A stretch of DNA of 64,000 nucleotides from NCBI GenBank assembly GCA_035048485.1, contig CM068587.1, forward strand, positions 50,810,001 to 50,874,000, written 5' to 3'. The number at the start of each line of letters is the position of its first letter. Position 1 is the first letter of the stretch. Below, one piece after another: positions 36,176 to 48,085 of the stretch. The notes under the pieces are model-generated. The model was given only the letters and a program-made list of their open reading frames with translations, did no database searches and was not told where the DNA came from. Source of the DNA: Pteria penguin (Eukaryota > Mollusca > Bivalvia > Pterioida > Pteriidae). A program made the position numbers and the translations under genes.

Positions 36176-37640
36176 ATATATTTGTTTACTTTCGGAATAA
36201 AGTATAATGGTATTAGGAAATATGGATTATTACACACACAATTTTGCTGATGTAGAACATGCTTCATTAACAGAAAATACATAATATACTAATAATGCTA
36301 TTAAAACTATAATACGTCATGTTTGGGTCATCCCATTTTCCATTTCATTCAGGATAATATATAAAATTATATCATTTAAGCAGATATAATACAGAAAGGT
36401 TTTAACGACACCTTAAACAGTAGAGATAAAGATCGTTAACCATCACGGCATGAGAAAGATGACTATAGACCCCATGGTAAGCTAGTTACTAAGTAAAAAA
36501 GTCTAATGGATTTGTTCGTTATTCGACCCACAGGTTTTCATTCATCGGATATGGTTTTGTGCATTACCTAAGCGCTGCATCGTTGTTAGCTATGCGTTTG
36601 AGGTGGATCAATTTACGTTTCTTTTTTAAACGCGGTGGGCAGTCACCTCTCATTATAATAAATTTTCAGCGTATTAAGTATGGAAGTCATCATTTTTAAG
36701 AATGTTTGTTGATACTACATGTTTTCCTATTCATTCCTATGCAAAAAACCCCCCATAATATGGCAACTAAGTTTGGAAACAATCGTGCATGTTTGATATC
36801 AAATATTTAAAAGGCGATATCATTATCATTAGACCTATCGTCAACTAAGAATTTGGGATTTAGTCTATACAAAAGGAGAATGGAATGCACGTAAATCTCC
36901 CTATTGTTTCTGTCTTTCCCCTCACTTTCTTAGTTTCTAAATTAGAATTATATATATGTAATAGTGCAATTCCAACATAGTCTTCACATTTTTTAGTGAT
37001 AAATCTAAAGGATGGACTAAACTGAACAAAAGTAAAACAATATCTATACTAAATAGGAATAACAGAACGGTGCCCCTTGTTCCTTTTGATCTATCACTTA
37101 ACGTATAATTAACCCTCTTTATGTGGAATAAATGATTCTTTCTTTGTAGTTAGCTTGTGTAGAGAATAAGTGGTCTTCAATTATCTGTCTACTTATGACA
37201 TTCTGCATTCTGTGTTTTTTTTTTTTTTTTTCATGTGTATTTGACTTTATCTGAATATCTCCCTTCACATTCTATCTAAGATTCTCTCTTCCTTTGCGAT
37301 GGTATATATGCCATCCTTTGTCTTGTTAGTGATTCAATGTATAATTTCTTAAACTGTAATAACTTCCGTGAAACATTATCAACTACAAACAATGAAACGA
37401 TGAAATAAGACAAATATTTATGGTAGATATAATCACGCTTCGCATCAATCTTTCTTTTGCTTCTCATCTCTGGTTGATTCTGTCTAAAACTGAGCTATTT
37501 AGATAGCATGAAAACAAGGATATGAATGAACTATACTGGTTTTACAGGAGTCTTGAGAGACACTAGAGACAGAAACTGTGAATGTTAAAAATATTTCTTG
37601 TTCAAACTAATTTCCACGATTTTCTATTTAGAGTCTTGAT
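36176..37640. other. Intron 2 of cysteine-rich gene copy C
   Basis: Weakly similar in places to 30150-31300 (for example CATAAAGGGG/AACAATGG region near 36400-36500). No other gene; T-run at about 37215. Confidence 0.4.
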
Positions 37641-38715
37641 GTTTTGCAGGTATAGATCTGATGGCATTAGTATTAACGTCATTTTGTCTGCTAACAGTGG
37701 CTTCTATAACTGGTGCTGCATTTGTCATTAAACATATGAAGTCTCGGAATCAAAGCAATTTCGGAGAGCAATTATCTGACACAGTTCAATGGTAATATAA
37801 TATATATATTATATATGAAAAATGATAAAATACATCAACAGTAAATATATATATATATTTTTTTTTAAATTTTCATATTTCTAGATTGTGAGGTTATGTA
37901 TACATACAAAATTTTGTACATGTATTACATTTATTTTAATATCATACATTTCATTATTAATACAATTCGAATATGAAACTCACTTTTGAATAGAACATAA
38001 AAACTAAGGAAAAGTTATTTTAACATAAATCTACGTAAAGTGCTTGATTGTTGAAATGAGAGAAAAGTGTGGAGAAGTGAAGAAATCGATTTGAATATTT
38101 ACATTCTTTGCAGCCAAGAAGATTTAATCCAGACTGAATTTAGAGGTAAGAGACAACTTTTTGAATAACACTGATAATATATGATTTGTTGTCGTGGTAA
38201 AACATTAAGACTTGCATTCATTAGACTTGCCTTGAATGGGAAAATTTGACTGCATGTTCTTGTCTCCTTCGTGGGTTCGTAAGTGTATATTTATGTATTT
38301 ACCTCCTCGACTTGACAGGTTGGTGCAGGACATTTGCGACGGGTGTTGCATGCATCCAGGGTACGCTTACTCCTCCGAGCACCTGGTCTCACCTCGATTT
38401 TATTTGTCTGAATATGGCATTATACACGATATTGTCCTTTTATTCCAAGGACCATGAGATATGGTTTACTGTTCGGTACTTACTCATTTTTCCTTGCATT
38501 AACACTTCATGTAAAAGACATTATATAATAAATAGGCAGGCTTGCCTACCATAAAATTTTAAAGAGCTATTAAAAACATAATTAATTGACATGAACAGAT
38601 AAAATGTTTAGTCATAAATATCCTTCAAAATCCGTCTTTGATATAATTATAAAGAACACGTTATCCATGAGATCAATACCTGGTATTGTATAATTTCTTA
38701 GAAACACTAGATAAT

Positions 38716-38990
38716 AATTGATTGATTGATTTTTGTTTAACGTCACACCACGAATATTTCACGTATATGGTGACGGCATCTGCCTGATGCGGGGCATACA
38801 AATTTTGACCTTTGCAACGGAACCACCCGAAGCAGTGAGGGATGTTTAACGTGCCATGCATACCACGACACGGGGCCTCGGTTTTTACTGTCTCATCCGA
38901 AAGACAGGACACCGACATGACCAGAGCGGGAATCGAACCCCGGCCTCCCGATTAGGAGTCCAGCGCGATACCACTAGGCCACGCCGGCAT
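38716..38990 (-). mobile_element. Complete tRNA-derived SINE with 15-bp target-site duplication
   Basis: Flanked by GAAACACTAGATAAT at 38701-38715 and 38991-39005. On the minus strand the head has an A-box TGGCCTAGTGGTA and a consensus B-box GGTTCGATTCC about 35 nt on, a body with CTTTCGGATGAGACAGTAAA and CACTGCTTCGGGTGG, and a tail of CAAT repeats. It sits in intron 4 of the cysteine-rich gene. It is the best-preserved SINE in the window and so the youngest. Confidence 0.9.
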
Positions 38991-39010
38991 GAAACACTAG
39001 ATAATGGCCC

Positions 39011-39132
<122 letters not shown>

Positions 39133-39299
39133 TGCCCAAGTGTTGTGTATTATAACACTGTAAAAGAAGTTATTGATCTATTTAAACGAAATCTTAATCT
39201 TATTATATACTTGTGATCATCCTGGATATTTTAATTCTAAACTTTTATTTCCAGATGGATGATTGAATCAAATCCCACCAGTAGATGATGCCAATACCC

Positions 39300-40536
39300 T
39301 AATACTTGTTCCAGGACATTGAGAAAAACACTTTCTACGTATACTATGTACTACATGAAAATACAAAAGCGCTATAAGAATGAGATTTCAAAATCTATAA
39401 CTAGGTGAGACTGTAACTACGTAGCAGACTCCACCTAAATAAAACAAAATTACTGTGTTCACGATTATATTTTTGTGATTTTGGCTTCCGGTTTTACATC
39501 TTTTTTGTGGGCATTGCATATGGAGAAGTTCTAAAGAAGTATTGGAAAATATTACCTTGATCCTTTTGACAAGTGGCCGATGTCTTTTAAGAGATATGAC
39601 CTTGGGGATTTTGTGAAACACAGAACATTGGATTTCATTCTATTATTAGTTCATTCAATTCAAATAACAGCTGTCGTGAAGTCGTAAGTAAGTTTTGAAA
39701 GGTACTCTGATGCACTATTTACTTATCTTCTAAAAAGCTTCAGTACACTGGGTCAAGCTTTTAAAAGCTAAATACAACCATGAACGTGGGACTTTTGTGA
39801 AACGTAAAATGTGGGATTTTCATCCTATTTTTAGTTCTTTCAAGTCAACGGTCGTCGCAAAGTTGTTGGTAAATTTTGAAAGGCATCTAAATAGTTTACC
39901 AATCATACTAAATGCTTACAAATAAGATTTCAGGAAATTCGTTAAAAACATATTCACATATTATGAACAGCACAGAATTTTATACCACATATGTAAGAAA
40001 TATACTTTGATGTAAGCGGAATAACTCCTGGAAATATACAATAGTTCAGAGGAAGCGTAACTTAATCCATTTTATAAAATTCATTAAAATATTTGGTGGA
40101 GCCAATCTAATCCAATATTGATTCAATAATCATGGTGTAAAACTGGTGTAAAACTTCAGCTCACACACATAAAATCCCAACATTCACACAAATAAATATC
40201 TGAATTAGCTTAAAAAGAGATTATTTTAAGAAAGTTTTTCTATGCATGTAAGGTGCAATTGTTTTATAGAAATATATTGATACCCCAAAATGATGATTTA
40301 CTGTCTTCTTTAATAAGAGGCAAAACTCATTTCTAATGAAATTGTTACTGCTATACATATGTTGTCAATAAATATTGCTATTTATAATCAATATTTACTT
40401 GTGTTTTCAATAACAGCCAGTTATCCTGTCAGTACCTCTAGTAAAGACATTCTATTTGTTTAAACTTGACTTAAATGCGACCAGTCATGAGATGTGAGCT
40501 AATCGTTTTGTCTTCCAGGTCTGTGTGATTTCACAA
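39300..40536. other. Gene-less stretch with a ~105-bp direct repeat pair
   Basis: About 39605-39715 and 39786-39890 are diverged copies: TTTTGTGAAAC...ATTTC(A)TCCTATT.TTAGTTC, TTTTGAAAGG. The rest is AT-rich without recognisable content. Confidence 0.55.
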
Positions 40537-40538
40537 CA

Positions 40539-40594
<56 letters not shown>

Positions 40595-40949
40595 CGGTTA
40601 GAGAGTCGGATGCATGACAGCTAGTGATTCGGTACCATTGGTCTTGGGTTCGAGTCCCCGTCGGGGAACGAATATTAGTGAAATATAGGATGCCTTGTTA
40701 ACTGTAATATCTAATGTATGTATGTATGTGTGTGTGTGTGTGTGTCTGTCTGTCTGTCTGTCTGTCTGTATGTATGTATGTATGTGTGTGTGTGTATGTA
40801 TGTATGTATGTATGTATGTATGTATGTATGTATGTATGTATGTATGTATGTATGTATGTATGTATGTATGTATGTATGTATGCATGCATGTACAGGTAAT
40901 TGTGCTATATTTATTTCTCATTTCATCAATGTATGTATGTATGTGTGTG

Positions 40950-41016
<67 letters not shown>

Positions 41017-41035
41017 ATACGTACGTACGTACGTA
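40537..41035. repeat. Compound microsatellite cluster (CA, GT, CTGT, GTAT, GTGC, GTAC)
   Basis: (CA)n 40537-40590; (GT)n/(CTGT)n/(GTAT)n 40717-40882; (GTGC)n/(GT)n/(GTAT)n/(GTAC)n 40930-41035. The many overlapping Cys/Val/Met and His/Thr/Tyr open frames on both strands come from these repeats. Between the first two tracts, about 40610-40675, GGTTCGAGTCCCC resembles a Pol III B-box and may mark a SINE or tRNA relic. Confidence 0.95.
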
Positions 41036-41039
41036 GTGA

Positions 41040-41815
41040 GAATATCACCCCTTCAGATATAGTATTGTCTATATTGCATTTCAGATTGCGGACGCGCATT
41101 TTCAATTTATTAAATAGTTCGAAAAAGTTTTTGTCTTGTCCCTACAACAGCGAAGTAGTATCGAATTATATATCTAGGGATTCTGTCATAAAGATGGATT
41201 TGAAGTCAGACTGACAGAGAGAAATTAGACAGTGTTTATGTATATGTATGTATGCGTGTTTGTTTCATGGTTGTCATGTAATGTGTTTGTAATGTATTCT
41301 CCTCTCTCTCTCTCATGTTTGTTTGTAATTACTACATATAATATATACATGTTAAATCACTGTGTGTGACAAAACTGAGCAATGAAATTTTACCATCGAT
41401 TTTTTTTTTTTTTTGATTCTTTATCCTTCCTCCTCCTTTTCTTTTGGTTTTCCTTTTCACTGATTTTGTATATCTTTTGGTTTCATGATTTTCGGACTTA
41501 TGGTTTGGATTTATCCATCATCTTTAGACTTAATAGTCAACTGAATATGGACATCATACTTTCAATACACCTTCCTCTTTGCTGTGAGATGTTCAACATA
41601 TGATATGCATTAGTTTTATCTCACATCATCGCCGGTATTCATTGGCGATTCATTGAATGAAGAAAGAAACGTTACTGTATCAGTCGTATGACAGAAGTCA
41701 CCGTGGAAATACACAGTATTTAATGTAATAATACAAAAGACACAATAATACATCACGAAACTATTCGTTTATAGTGCAATTGCGATACGGACTTAGGACG
41801 GTCATTTGATGTGAT
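41040..41815. other. Gene-less stretch
   Basis: TTCGGACTTATGGTTTGGATTTATCCATCATCTTTA at about 41490 resembles text next to the ~230-bp repeat pieces at about 31705 and 60330, so part is interspersed repeat. Poly-T at 41401-41413. No gene. Confidence 0.45.
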
Positions 41816-41819
41816 TAAA

Positions 41820-42073
41820 TGATTTGTTGAATATTGTTTTACGTCACTCCACGATTATTTCACGTCACGTCACATCATCTACAAATTTAAACCTTTCCAA
41901 CGGACCCACCCGAAGCAGTGAGTGATATTTTTCAAGCCACGCCTACCGTGACACTCGACCTCGGGTTTTACTGTCTCATCCGAAAGACATAACAACCGTG
42001 CGCCCATGACAGGAGTTGAACCCGGGACCTCTCGATCACGAGCCAAAGACTCATCCACTAGGTCACACCGGCT
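41820..42073 (-). mobile_element. tRNA-derived SINE copy
   Basis: Minus strand: head GCCGGTGTGACCTAGTGG (A-box region), B-box GGTTCAACTCC, body CTTTCGGATGAGACAGTAAA, CACTGCTTCGGGTGGGTCC, tail end near ATTGTTTTACG. TCATTTG flanks both ends (41802-41808, 42074-42080) and may be a short or eroded target duplication. Confidence 0.8.
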
Positions 42074-42231
42074 TCATTTGTTATGACAAATAGTCAATTA
42101 ACTGGTGTGAAAACCCTTGTGTCTTCAGTACTAAACACTAAATGGTACCACAATGCTGAAATGATCCTGGCTTGGCGCTTTACAACAATCAGATACCTAG
42201 TGAGTTACAGGACACAAAGTGTTTCTTTTTG

Positions 42232-42316
42232 GGTTTTTTTTTTTTTTGTTTTTTTTTGTTTTTGTTTTTGTTTTTGTTTTTTTTTTTTTTTTTGTTCTTT
42301 TTGTTTTGTTTTTCAG
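42232..42316. repeat. Poly-T / (GTTTTT)n low-complexity tract
   Basis: T-runs interrupted by single G or C; the poly-Phe frames are artefacts. Confidence 0.95.
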
Positions 42317-43077
42317 CAACTAGTAGAAATAACACGTTTAAGTACCCTTCAGATTTTTATCAAAACTTTTGTGGACAGAGAAATGAGGTAATATGTATAA
42401 ATATATACAAAATGAACCAGTCTTCAGTAGCGTAGCTGAGTTTGATAAGTAAATAAGTGAGGTGGGTCGGGGCGTTGAATGGAATTTGTCTCAACTGATT
42501 AGCAAACCAAAAAGACCACAATAAATATCATATTAAAAAAAAATCGAATAAAATCTAAGAACATTCTACAACAAGAGGTTTTAGTTATCATTGTGAATGT
42601 TTGATAACACGCCTGCTAAAATAATATGTATTGAAACCGGGGGAGCGGGTTCATTTTATGGGGAAAAAACCCAAAATGTATATTTCAATGTATATTTTTA
42701 ATATGAATTATGTCCTCATCTACATTTGACGCGGATTTATTGCGCAAAAGAAAACATTACAAAAAGACCCAAAACAACTACTGTTTTAAACGGTTGAATA
42801 AAAAATTATGAATATCTTAAAAGAAGAGTATGTGTAGATTAGATATCGAAACTGGGGAAGGGGGAGGGTCATTTGATTGATTCTGAATCTAATGAATACT
42901 ATACACGAATATCTTTTTGACATTAACTGTTCTAAACGTTTTTGATAAGGACACATGTATAACATGAAATTCTTAAATCAATATGTAATATATTGATTAT
43001 GTTCTAAATATAGATAAGTCCAAAATATTCTATATACATCTTGTAGGCTTTTCAGTATACACAGAATGTATAAAGTA
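42317..43077. other. 3' flank of B-box copy 3
   Basis: Diverged homologue of about 3250-4269; no gene. Unlike copy 1, no AATAAA is evident just past the stop codon. Confidence 0.5.
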
Positions 43078-44535
43078 TTATTTGTATATATACACTTTCA
43101 CTTCATTTGAACTGTGTGATTTTAGTGACAACCACAGACTATCATCATACAGTGACACACATATTGGACATCCACTTAATTCACGGAGTAAGTATCTCAA
43201 GAATGTCCCATCGTACGACAGCAAGTGTACTGATCTATTGTTACAGTCAGAAATAATAATCCTGCATCTAGAGTCACAGTCGATATCAGCAGGATCAAAT
43301 TCTTCAGCAGAATCACTTTGTCCTCTGTAGGTAGCTCTCACTCTCCCGTCTCTGTGTAATATGATCACCTCTCCACTGTCCTTACTCGTCATGTTGACAG
43401 CGCATACGTCACCATTCCTGTTCTCAGCCGTTCTGATAGGCAGTGTAAAGAATCGGGATCTACCATCTTCATGGAATTCATATGCTGTCCTCACCTCTCC
43501 TGTCATGGCCATACGCTGGACCAGGCGGCGACTACTCGGAGTAATGGTGTAAAGGTCATCGCCATCCCTCATGCTGACCAGATGATCTCCGTCACACGTC
43601 TTACTGATACACGTCGTTATCAGTGGGTTTGTATTACATAGTATACGATCACTACCATCAAGGGAGTTAACTCCTACTACTTTGCCTCTAGTGTAGACAT
43701 GATCACCGTTATCCATGACAACAAAGTCATTACAACCATACTGCATTGTTTGTATCATATTACCTTTGTTATCTATTAGCTTTACTTTCTTGTCCTCTCT
43801 ATCCCAAACCCATGCTGTACCGTTCCCTACAGGGCGTATAGTCCACACATATAACTGTACAGTATGTGTTTCTGTAATGTCCACTGTTCTCAGAGTTTCC
43901 TGGTCCTGGTCATCCAGACTAATAACCTCACCAATCATGTGACTTAGAACTTTGTGGTCGATGTGACCTGGTATGAATAAAGCCGTTTTATTCTCTTCCT
44001 CACGTTTCAGCGATTCCAATTTCTCCAGAGTGGACACCATCTGCTGTTCCATCTCCATCACATCAGTGTCGGAATACTCGTGTACATTTTTATCCAGCGA
44101 CTCCGTTATCATGTGCATGTATTTCAGCATTTCCTCTGTTTCCGAATGTGATACTTGGCTGCTTTGTTTTAATGTTCTGTACTTTTGTTTCTTTTCATTA
44201 ATAAGCTTCTTAGTTGCCTCGATCATGGATGTCTGAATTTTCTCTAGCTGTTGTATGACCTTGTCAGTTTTGTCATCAATCACGTGTGATTTTTCTAGCG
44301 CTTCGAGTCTCGGAAGTCTGTTTTTACGAATGTTTTTACACACGTCAGGTAGACACGCCTTCCTTTCTTTCCCAACTGACTTCAGTAAGTCCCAATCATG
44401 ACCGTTGTGACTCGTTTTCGCACACTCTGTACAGATCTTTTTCCGACACGTTTTACATTATAAAGTTCGCTCCTTATTAGAATGTTCCTCACACAAATCA
44501 ATGGCGATCTGAGCTTTGTATACACTCGACGCCAT
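43078..44535 (-). pseudogene. B-box/coiled-coil/propeller gene, copy 3: nonsense codon 26
   Basis: From the ATG at 44533-44535 (MASSVYKAQIAIDLCEEH...) the frame would run 485 codons without indels to the stop at 43078-43080. But codon 26, Tyr in the paralogs (YCKTC), is TAA (44458-44460), inside the B-box. All other B-box ligands are present in the right spacing. The first in-frame ATG after the stop lies well into the coiled coil. It is closest to copy 1 (4270-5724), with shared 5' flank, and its propeller-like half still looks well preserved. So the stop is recent, is a sequencing error, or belongs to a null allele. Confidence 0.85.
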
Positions 44536-44999
44536 TTTCGTTATCAGTAAAGAATGTGACTAGCTACAAAACGTCCAGGATGGAAACGAAACTAATTTTG
44601 AAATGCAGTGTTCTTATTCCTAAAATCGTTTTTCCTAAAAGATGAAATATGAAAATAAACGACTGTCTGTTGTTGAACCACAAAATAAATGCACAAGCAT
44701 GAGAAATACTGAATATTAAAATCTACTTTCGTTTTGATTCCGCGGATTTCCAACCGTACTTGGTTTTCTCGGTAATGTCGATATCTAAGCCGAAATCATT
44801 TTCATGGTAGGTAAGTGTCACAATGGACCCTACCGCTACATTCCACGAAGGCATAACCAGGGAATTACCTTGATGGAGTAAAAAGAAAAGAAGGGATGGA
44901 GAGGGGGGTGTATTCTTATATTTGAGGTTTAAGGTGATGAATTGTTTTGCTTCATGGTTTCGACTTTTTTCACACGTTTAACAGAGTAGGCCATATGTG

Positions 45000-45233
45000 T
45001 TTAGGCGTCTCTCAGTGTGTGAAGTGTGAAGTGTTCATGACCTAGAGGTCTCGGGTTCAACTCCCATCGTGTGCACACGGGTGTTCTGTCTTTTGGATGT
45101 GACAGTACAAACCGATGTTCCGTGTCACGGTAGGTGTGGCACGTCAAAGATCACGCACTGCTTTGGATGGTTCCTATGCAAAGGTCTAAATTCCTATTCA
45201 ATGCATCTGGCAGATACCTTTACCATATACATG
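45000..45233 (+). mobile_element. SINE copy truncated at a rearrangement breakpoint
   Basis: B-box GGTTCAACTCC at about 45054, then GTGTGCACACGGGTGTTCTG and CACGGTAGGTGTGGCACG. At 45233 the sequence leaves the SINE (ACCATATACATG) and enters module D at ACTTCTGGCATAAATTTATT, which in copies 1 and 2 is interior module sequence (8813, 17401). Confidence 0.75.
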
Positions 45234-45569
45234 ACTTCTGGCATAAATTTATTTCAGATACACAGCATCGGAAAAATTCTGGCTCACCAGAAGAAGAAAA
45301 GAAAAAAAACCCAAAAAAACAAAAGAAAATCGCGTATAATAAAATAAAAAGAGATTTATAAATGTTTAATACTTAAAACTTAAAGATTTAAATAATAAAA
45401 TTTGATTTCTGACCCATGTAATACACAACAGCATGATAAGAGTATATCTGTACAACAGAGAAGAATAAAGTCCTATCTCAAGAAGTTATACTGTTGGTTG
45501 AAATTGGTTACCAATAAAACGTAACATTTATCATGCATGTCATCCTTACCCTATAGGAACAATAAAATA

Positions 45570-45770
45570 AAGGTGCTCAGCTTAGGACCGAAAGGTCCCA
45601 GGTTCAACTCCTGTCGTGGGCACACCGATGCCCTGTCGTTCAAAAGTCCATTGTCACGGTAGGCGTGGCATGTAGAATATCCCTTACTGCCTTGGATGAA
45701 CATAGATTTATTTACAATGCATCTGGCAAATAATAGTGAAATGACGTAAAACAACAATCAGTTAATCGGT
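45570..45770 (+). mobile_element. tRNA-derived SINE copy
   Basis: Third member of the set at 9125 and 17635, with the same flanks. Confidence 0.75.
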
Positions 45771-46069
45771 ATCGCCTGGATTCTTTATCGCAGTAGATGG
45801 GTCCATGGCATATATCTAAGATTCTGCAACCCATCAACAGATGATGGCATCAAATTAGAAAATGTATCTGCAATGTATCAGAAAGTTGCCAAAACGACGG
45901 AGTGATTTTATCTTGATCGGGAAAGAAATGTATATAAAAGAGAAATATTGAAATACGCTTTAGTTTAGATTTTGTCAATGTGTTAAGCTTATTTATCTAT
46001 AAATCAATGTATAAGGATTATACTTTTAAATGTGTTCTAAAACAGAAATAGCATAGACTGATTCCATTA

Positions 46070-46303
46070 TTGTGGGCAATGATAGAGCTATGTCATACAG
46101 ATGAATCCCGGACCCGGGAATTGAACCCAGAACCTTCCGCTATCAAAGCGGATGCTCTAACCCCATTGAAATGTATGTATGTATGTATGTATGTATGTAT
46201 GTATGTATGTATGTATGTACGAATGTGTCTATCTATATATATGTTTTGTGCATGTATGCATGTGTGTATATATGTATTTATGTATAGATATGTATGTATG
46301 TAC
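46070..46303. repeat. tRNA-like sequence plus (GTAT)n tract
   Basis: The minus-strand tRNA-like part (about 46095-46170) is better preserved than at 9655: it has GGGTTAGAGCATCCGC, a five-pair anticodon-like stem TCCGC/GCGGA and GGTTCAATTCC. I see no clear acceptor stem, so function is doubtful. GTAT repeats follow. Confidence 0.6.
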
Positions 46304-46738
46304 AGTGAGGTGCAGTCCTAACATAACATTATGTTAACGTCGCGTTAACGTGAAGTTTGCTTTCCTCGTGCGCTCAGGACTGCTGAGCACACGCGTTTGC
46401 GTTAACGCAGATTTCCACGTGAACTTAATTTCCAGACCGCGTGAACGCGCTTGACTGCCACGTTAACGCGCTTGACTGCCGCGTGAACGTGCTTGACAGC
46501 CACGTTCGCTTGCTTACAACTTAAAACTTGTATTAACATGTTCATATGGAAGGATAGGAGAATCGATATATACATTGTATATTTAAAAAGAAAAACTTAT
46601 TATTGTGTAAGTAAAATATTTAGAATTAAATTAAACCCTTCCGAGTTAAGGGATGAATTTTAGAAATATTGAACGCAATTTCCGAACATTGACTTTAATG
46701 AAATTAATTCTTATTTTAGGAAAATGATAATAATAATG

Positions 46739-46810
<72 letters not shown>

Positions 46811-47438
46811 GTAATAATAAGTAAATTATAGTGAAATAAAAATTAAAAAAGATAATAATAATGATGATATTGTATTCATATAATGTAGAAAATAGCTTAA
46901 TTAAAAATAATGATAATAAATACATAAATAGGAAATACGTGATAATACAAAAATAAATTAGTTATAAATGAATAAACAAATAAGAAATAAATACATAAAT
47001 AAACCAATTAGAAACAAATAAATAAATGAAATTAGAAAGTAATCATGCTAGTATAAACTGACGAAGTTTTTTCATAAATACCTTAATGCATGTCTACGCG
47101 ATAAGTTCCTTTGTTATATTACATATGAAATCCATAATGCAGGATGTCATTTTAACATTTCATTAAATACACGTTTTTATGGCGACACTCGCGGTATCTT
47201 GATCTGATCCATTTTATTTTCTACATCCGTACTGCATAGAGAATTACAAATATAGACATGTGAACGTGCGACTGGACCGAGCGCACGCGGGAATAAATCG
47301 CGTTCACGCGAATTCCCTACCGCGTTAACGCGAGGAGCGCACGCGCGTCCGGTCGAGCAGTCCTAGCACGTGTGCTAGAGCAGTCCTCGCGACCGCTTTT
47401 TGCGTTAACGTGTATGTTATGTTAGGACTGCACCCATC
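46304..47438. mobile_element. 1,135-bp inverted-repeat DNA transposon (non-autonomous), TGTAC target duplication
   Basis: Left end AGTGAGGTGCAGTCCTAAC...; right end, reversed, GATGGGTGCAGTCCTAAC..., sharing at least 21 bp of terminal inverted repeat. Both sides are flanked by TGTAC (46299-46303, 47439-47443). The paralogous site at about 9843 has a single TGTAC and no insert. Sub-terminal regions are GC-richer and full of GTTAACG/CGCG words, including about four 22-bp tandem units of CGTGAACGCGCTTGACTGC type (about 46437-46510). The centre is AT-rich with an (AAT)n tract. There is no transposase frame, so it depends on another element. Superfamily not assigned. Confidence 0.92.
46729..46822. 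repeat. (AAT)n microsatellite inside the inverted-repeat element
   Basis: About 30 repeats with small interruptions, in the centre of the transposon. Confidence 0.97.
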
Positions 47439-47589
47439 TGTACATGTATATATTCACTGTATGAAATACTGTTGAACAAAAATTCTGGAGTTGTTGGAAA
47501 ATTATGAGAGTAAAATTGGGTATGTATAGATATTATGTCAAATCAAGTATAGTCAAAAAGTTCATGAAGGCTAGTTAATATGATACGAT

Positions 47590-48085
47590 CCCAAATGTCG
47601 GTAAACATTCTTGAAAGAAGGATCTCAAATTGCACCATTTATATATCGACCATAGAATGTGTTCACTGGGGTTTTTTAATGTTCCTCAATATAACCCTGT
47701 GAGGGTAGTTTCGTTGCAAGAAGCCTCGCAGTCAGGATTTAGAACAAGCCTTGGCATAGCGAATAGTTTGTGAAATGAAGACGCCATATGCGGGAGAAGA
47801 CGATATGTTGCCTCTTAGGAAAGGGAAGTTTGTAATAATGATATTCAAATCGTCACGTTGACATAAAGAGATGTAAATAATGAACCACTTTCACTAATTG
47901 ATAGGAGAATACCGAGCTGGTGTGAGGCAGAAGATATTATGTTGAGGTTATCTTGAAATACATGGTTGTTAATCGACAATTCGTCATCGATGTATCTGTA
48001 CGTAAAGGTGAACCGAGATGCTAATTTGTATTGTCTATGGAGAGCAGGGCCTGTTTGGATTCTGCTTCGTATGATTAATTGTTAC
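47590..48085 (-). pseudogene. Reverse-transcriptase remnant (YIDD type), half-2 copy
   Basis: Minus strand: SYEAESKQALLS, (frame break), RQYKLASRF, TYRYIDDELSINN with an intact YIDD, then (frame break) NFPFL and the SPAYGV...IRYAKAC region. Better preserved than 9960-10470, but still broken. Only the finger/palm-to-thumb part is present. Confidence 0.7.

Noticed and set aside
40598..41062. Overlapping Cys/Val/Met-rich and His/Thr/Tyr-rich open frames
   Set aside because: GTAT/GTGT/CTGT microsatellite read in several frames.
46095..46170. Functional tRNA gene
   Set aside because: Anticodon stem and T-arm look plausible but I cannot form an acceptor stem, and the sibling copy at 9655 is decayed. 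SINE head or pseudogene is likelier.
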